64,000 nucleotides of DNA from Kribbella voronezhensis (lineage in GTDB: Bacteria > Actinomycetota > Actinomycetes > Propionibacteriales > Kribbellaceae), in NCBI RefSeq assembly GCF_004365175.1, contig NZ_SOCE01000001.1, forward strand, positions 731,154 to 795,153. The letters are read 5' to 3'. Position numbers and translations under genes: made by a program. The notes under the pieces were generated by a model, which saw only the letters and a list, made by a program, of their open reading frames with translations, was not told the DNA's origin and searched no databases. Position 1 is the stretch's first letter, and every line of letters begins with the position of its first letter. Below are positions 63,059-64,000 of the stretch, piece after piece.

Positions 63059-64000
63059 TCAGCTCGCCGGAAGGGCGGCCGGAGCCAGCCGGACCGCGTT
63101 GAACCCGGCCGGGTTCTTCGTCTCCGCGACGCCCTTGCCCCAGCTCAGCCAGCCGCGCCGGCCGGTTCCGTCGTTCTCGTTGATCACGACGGTCGTCGAC
63201 AGCAACCGGTCGTCCGGAGCGAACCCGAGTGTGCTCCACGGGAACGCGATCTCGTACGTCGTGCTGTGCGCCGCCTCGTCACGAACCACCTTGGCCTGTA
63301 CGCCGGGCGGCGCACCGGTCTGGCTCACCGGGGTCCATCGCCAGGTGTCCACGGTGCCGGCATCGGTCAGCGCGACGCCGATCTCCTGGACCTGCGTCGC
63401 CTCACCCGGCGCACCCGCGCTCATGCCGAGTTGCAGGCTGTCGCCGGCCCAGATGTTGCCGTTGCGGTTCGGTTGCGCGAACACGTCGTCGGTGACCTTG
63501 GCGGACAGGTAGAGGAACTGGTCGTCGTGCGTCAGCCACAGTGATCCGGACAGGTCGTCCGGTCCCGTCCATCCCGTCACTGGCGGAGTACCGGTGCCCT
63601 CCAGCGCTGTCGCCGGCTGCGCGGCCACGGCTGGGTCGATGACACCGTCCAGGCTGACCGGATGCCGGTAGGCGACGGTCGGCGCAGCCACCGCAGTGAG
63701 CTTGCCTGCCTCCTTGATGTCCGCCGTCCCTGGCCGGCGAACACTCGCGGACCACGTCGACGGCCCGGTCAGGGTCAGCGGTACGTCGGCCTGACCAGTA
63801 CCGTGTGCCGGGACCGTGGATCCGGCGAGCAGCGTGCCGGACGCAGGGCCCGAGGCCCAGTCGAGTCCCGCGATCGGGATGGGCCGCGACGACGCATTGG
63901 TGACCCGGAATCTGAGCAGGTCCTTGCCGCTGCCGTTGAGCACGTGCGAAGCGGTCACCGACAGCGGTGCGGTCGCTGTGCCGGCCGCAGTGATCAGTGC
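63059..64000 (-). CDS. Carbohydrate-active protein with C-terminal CBM9-like domain, 5' part outside window
   Basis: Seen: about 313 residues, open to the right edge, so the N-terminus is missing. The visible part has a beta-sandwich similar to NPCBM-associated/NEW3 domains (about the first 110 residues, VTASHVLNGSGKDLLRFRVTN) and a C-terminal domain resembling CBM9/DOMON (SLDGVIDPAVAAQ, DDQFLYLSAKVTDDVF, IWAGDSLQLG, TTYEIAFPWSTLGF). It ends 13 bases before the secreted hydrolase gene, so the two form an operon. Catalytic identity unknown. Confidence 0.8.
   Translation of the reverse strand, partial: ALITAAGTATAPLSVTASHVLNGSGKDLLRFRVTNASSRPIPIAGLDWASGPASGTLLAGSTVPAHGTGQADVPLTLTGPSTWSASVRRPGTADIKEAGKLTAVAAPTVAYRHPVSLDGVIDPAVAAQPATALEGTGTPPVTGWTGPDDLSGSLWLTHDDQFLYLSAKVTDDVFAQPNRNGNIWAGDSLQLGMSAGAPGEATQVQEIGVALTDAGTVDTWRWTPVSQTGAPPGVQAKVVRDEAAHSTTYEIAFPWSTLGFAPDDRLLSTTVVINENDGTGRRGWLSWGKGVAETKNPAGFNAVRLAPAALPAS

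Overview
The window looks like the chromosome of a high-GC actinobacterium, most likely Kribbella or a close relative. Supporting this are G/C-ending codons nearly throughout, many GTG and TTG starts with GGAGG-type ribosome binding sites, BTAD/NB-ARC regulators, and a core gene order (gcvT, pepA, lpd, sucB, TIGR01777, lipB, lipA, DUF4191, RDD, glnA) that follows Mycobacterium tuberculosis Rv2211c-Rv2220. The genus is inferred from style and gene content, not from a database match. I see no rRNA, tRNA, CRISPR array, insertion sequence or replication origin.

Region 1 (1-13004): three BTAD-family (SARP/AfsR-like) regulators surround a complete di/oligopeptide ABC transporter operon with the unusual order permease C, binding protein, permease B, ATPase D, ATPase F. 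The middle regulator is short and has a damaged P-loop. The third is full length with a TPR tail, and a possible small secreted peptide is encoded divergently from it.

Region 2 (12985-41558): the conserved core for lipoate and lipoyl-dependent metabolism: gcvT, leucyl aminopeptidase, dihydrolipoamide dehydrogenase, the two-lipoyl-domain E2 protein, lipB, lipA and finally glnA with a well-formed GlnR box. Accessory genes are inserted between these anchors: a membrane pseudokinase, a DUF2156 lipid-modifying enzyme, a repeat-tailed membrane protein, a LysR regulator, a two-component system with an ABC exporter, a cyclopropane-fatty-acid synthase relative, a DUF899 protein and an M29 aminopeptidase.

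Region 3 (41559-45921): small accessory genes: a short membrane protein overlapped in antisense by an esterase gene, an SsuD-like monooxygenase behind an AT-rich operator-like sequence, a DUF4234 membrane protein, a low-GC gene-free stretch and an endolysin-like amidase.

Region 4 (46029-64000): a carbohydrate locus. A LacI regulator and a galactofuranose-type importer (YtfQ-YtfR-YtfT-YjfF) lie beside a divergent operon of a second sugar importer (binding protein plus two permeases, no ATPase), a GH35 beta-galactosidase, a ROK regulator and a GH51 arabinofuranosidase. Two secreted carbohydrate-active proteins follow on the other strand. The 269-bp divergent control region carries two different operator types, which matches the presence of two regulators. 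The likely substrates are arabinose- and galactose-containing polysaccharides, broken down outside, imported as oligosaccharides or furanose sugars, and finished inside by GH35 and GH51.

Most of the window is conventional. The parts I would look at first are the SARP/peptide-transporter/small-peptide neighbourhood and the dual-operator sugar locus.
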